Source: Phaseolus vulgaris (lineage: Eukaryota > Streptophyta > Magnoliopsida > Fabales > Fabaceae). Taken from it: a DNA stretch of 64,000 nucleotides. Below are positions 61,451-64,000 of this stretch, one piece after another (position 1 is the stretch's first letter; the number at the start of each line of letters is the position of its first letter). A model generated the notes under the pieces. That model ran no database searches. It saw only the letters and a program-made list of their open reading frames with translations, and had not been told where the DNA came from. The position numbers were made by a program, and so were the translations under genes. Location: NCBI RefSeq assembly GCF_000499845.2, contig NC_023753.2, positions 7,462,791 to 7,526,790 of the forward strand, given 5' to 3'.

Positions 61451-64000
61451 TGAAGGAATTTATGGGGCGATTGAAGTGGCAAGAGTGGCTTGTTTGTGAA
61501 GTATGTGTGAAAGGAACTATGAAGAAGAACGAGGGCGGTGTGTGCGGAAACATGGGGGGAGTAAATGCAATGTCATGTGCTTCAAGATTTGACTGTTGGA
61601 GTGATATTTGTGTTAGACTTTTGGTGGCTTGTGGCAATAAATGAGACAGCATGAAGCAATAGTACTACTTTTATTCAATTAAAAATTGCAGAGACTAGCA
61701 AAATTCTTTCCAAGACCTTGGAAGAGAAAGATATGTTCCAAGCCACACAAGCTGGGATAGAATAGAAACCAGCCAAATGAACTAGCAGTAAAAAGAAGAA
61801 GTTATGTAACTTTATTATTTTTCTAATGTTTGTGTATAAGGGTACAACATATAGGGAGCAAAATAGGGTTAGTGTTGTCGGGTTAGGTGAATCTGTGGGC
61901 CTTCATGGAAATAAATGACGGACTATGGAACTGAAAGTCCTAAACTGTTGTGCCAAGTCTCAAACACAGCAACATGCAAACATGTCCCTCATCAATGAGT
62001 TAGGGACTAAAATCTATATGGGGGGCATTCAATGAGGTGATGTCATAACTTCCCCCCTAAGTCATGGATCAGAATTGTGTTCATGCTTCAACTATGAGAA
62101 AAAATATCAAAACAAAGTAAAAAAATGATTGCCTTTGATCTAAATTTGCTAGATAACAATGTTAAATTTGTGAGTATAAATAAGGTTGATTGTGTTGAAT
62201 GGAAAGGGTATTGATGAACGAGGAGAGTGGTGAATGAAAAGAATAGGGTTTTCTTAGACATAATAAAGAGTTGGACCATGGAATGCACCGAAATAAGAGG
62301 GGGATAAAGTTGGACCCACGATCTGAATGGACACAGAGACAGATTGATGAGGGGTGGATTGTGGTGTAATCAGTGGTCGTAAGTTGTCTACACAAGGAAT
62401 GGTGTGTGGTCGTAGGAGAAAAGAAATGTAGTTGGACTCCAAGTTTAGACACTTCTGTGGTGGGGGATATGTTAGTGTGTCTTTAAAGAGAGTATTAGAT
62501 CGTAACAAAAACAAAATACATGGTACTAGATTCATCATTTCTTTCTACTGGATCATTGTTGCCAACAACAATTTTGTTGGTGTGACAATGTTCAGAACAT
62601 ATTTGCCTGCGTAATTTGTCTTTCCATGGATATGGGGAAGCTCTTTCATTATTCAACCCCTACTTCATCGACATCAAACCTGGTAAAAAAAATGGTTCCA
62701 GGTAGAAACAATTATCCTTAACTTAAAAGAGCTAAGTGTAAACTACAATAACCTTATTTATTAGGTGAACCAACTTCTTTAAAAAAGTATTCATAAACTT
62801 CTACAACATCTTGAATTTCTCTTCTCAAATCACTCACAAACCGAATTATCTTTAATTGGTTAATTTAGATATATTTTCAACTGTCCTAATTCAATCTTTA
62901 AACATTTTAAATATTTATAAGAAGAAAACTATTATATTTTGTTTACCTGACAAATGAATTTTCAATATAAACTAAGATGTTAAATATTTCATATAAATTT
63001 ATCATTGACGTTAATGATATAATAAATCCACAGTATAAATTTGTTTGTTACTTAATAAAAAAACACGGATAATAAATCAATTCCAATGGATAATAAATCA
63101 ATTCCAATAATTTCTGTATTAGAAGTACTCATCTAACACATTTAAAATTTGGATTAAAAATAAAAATCAATTTCACATTATAATACACATGTATTTATTT
63201 CTAATTAGTTAAAAAAGACAAATAAAAGAAAAAGTAATGGAACAAAAAAATGGAACTACTACCCAATTCAATAATGATCCTATCTTGAACATGTACTGAA
63301 CCTAAGGCAGTGAGAGTGCTCCTGAAACAACAAGGCAGCACTGTAGTTACTTTGATAATAATGGAGAATATATTCCATCCAAAGGAAGCTAGAGAAAGAA
63401 AAGGTTACTGGGGATTTTCCTTTTCCTGTTATTCATTTGTATTTCTCTGCTGATCTCTGTTCAAATCACACTTGTTTGTTTCTTCCCATAATCTCTTTTG
63501 GTATTTTACGTATGGCATAACTCCATATTCCTCAAAAAGTCTACTGTCTCACAGGCCTGTCACTTTTCCAACACATTTCACAATAATCTTCACTATATAT
63601 AAGGGAAGAACATATATATACACTTTCCAGTTCTACAAAACATTGAGAATAATATACTAAAACTAAATGTGGAATAACATCACAACAAAAAATTTAAGAA
63701 TGAAATTGGTATAAGAGCATGTGAGGTGATGATGATGACCACTGAAAAGTAGTTTTGTCTCTCATATTGTTCAATTAAGTATGAAGGCATGCAATACTGT
63801 ACTCGTGTGTTTTTTCTCCTGGATCCTTGACTGCACCAGTGTAAAAACACACACAAAAAAACAAGTCATTCACTTGAAGAGGGAAAAAAACAGATACACA
63901 TAAACCACACTCTGTAAGAAACTGTTGCAACCGACAATTTGTGAATAAAGTTTTGTGATGCTTTTTCTTCGCATAACTGTGACCAGTAACCACATGACAG
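61451..64000. other. Intergenic region to the right edge, no supported gene
   Basis: Upstream region of the IDA-like gene followed by AT-rich DNA. Short ORFs on both strands (61450-61644 plus, 62088-62538 minus, 63472-63660 plus, 63775-63993 minus) have no recognisable domain. A duplicated 19-base word (GGATAATAAATCAATTCCA, two copies) lies at about 63066-63110. The last kilobase is less AT-rich and could be the 3' UTR or an outer exon of a gene beyond the edge, but nothing identifies it. Confidence 0.4.

Noticed and set aside
63775..63993. Minus ORF and possible splice acceptors near the right edge
   Set aside because: No family recognised; could be part of a gene beyond the edge, but nothing in the visible sequence shows it.
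1..64000. CRISPR arrays, bacterial operons, tRNA or rRNA genes
   Set aside because: No regularly spaced unique-spacer repeats, no ribosome-binding-site gene clusters, and no tRNA or rRNA signature recognised; the window is plant nuclear DNA.

Overview
This is a plant nuclear window, strongly AT-rich between genes, with GT-AG introns, many plant-specific gene families and a dense layer of decayed transposons. The gene types and the terminal sequences of one miniature LTR retrotransposon family resemble what I know from legumes (bean/cowpea/soybean type). That placement is inference from memory, not a computed match.

Gene content, left to right: (1) a multidrug-resistance-type ABC transporter of subfamily C (ABCC10-like), minus strand, about 92-5763, running off the left edge with its last exon(s) missing; (2) a six-exon PHD-finger protein with an AIPP2-type C-terminal domain, minus strand, 22410-25005, whose first coding exon carries only the start codon; (3) an intronless L-type lectin receptor kinase, minus strand, 26356-28392; (4) a nine-exon PH-RCC1-FYVE-BRX (PRAF-type) gene, plus strand, 49622-56423, with several upstream AUGs in its leader; (5) a small intronless gene for an IDA-like secreted peptide precursor, minus strand, 61036-61272.

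The rest, notably 6.4-22 kb and 28.5-49 kb, holds no intact gene that I can support. It is a graveyard of mobile elements: four TRIM elements or solo LTRs (one solo LTR with a perfect 5-bp target duplication, one TRIM with a MITE nested inside an LTR), a palindromic MITE family with CACTA-like ends in full and partial copies, a larger CACTA-like element with 61-bp subterminal repeats, two Ty1/copia relics, one LINE relic, a 0.4-kb element present twice, hairpin tandem repeats and several (AT)n tracts.

The five genes are not an operon or pathway cluster. By family they cover membrane transport (ABCC), chromatin reading (PHD), cell-surface perception (LecRK), membrane/cytoskeleton or polarity signalling (PRAF) and peptide signalling in abscission or cell separation (IDA-like). 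I saw no gene system that is clearly new. The most unusual observations are the start-codon-only exon, the overlapping uORFs of the PRAF gene, the nested TRIM/MITE, and a copia RT fragment bracketed by direct repeats.
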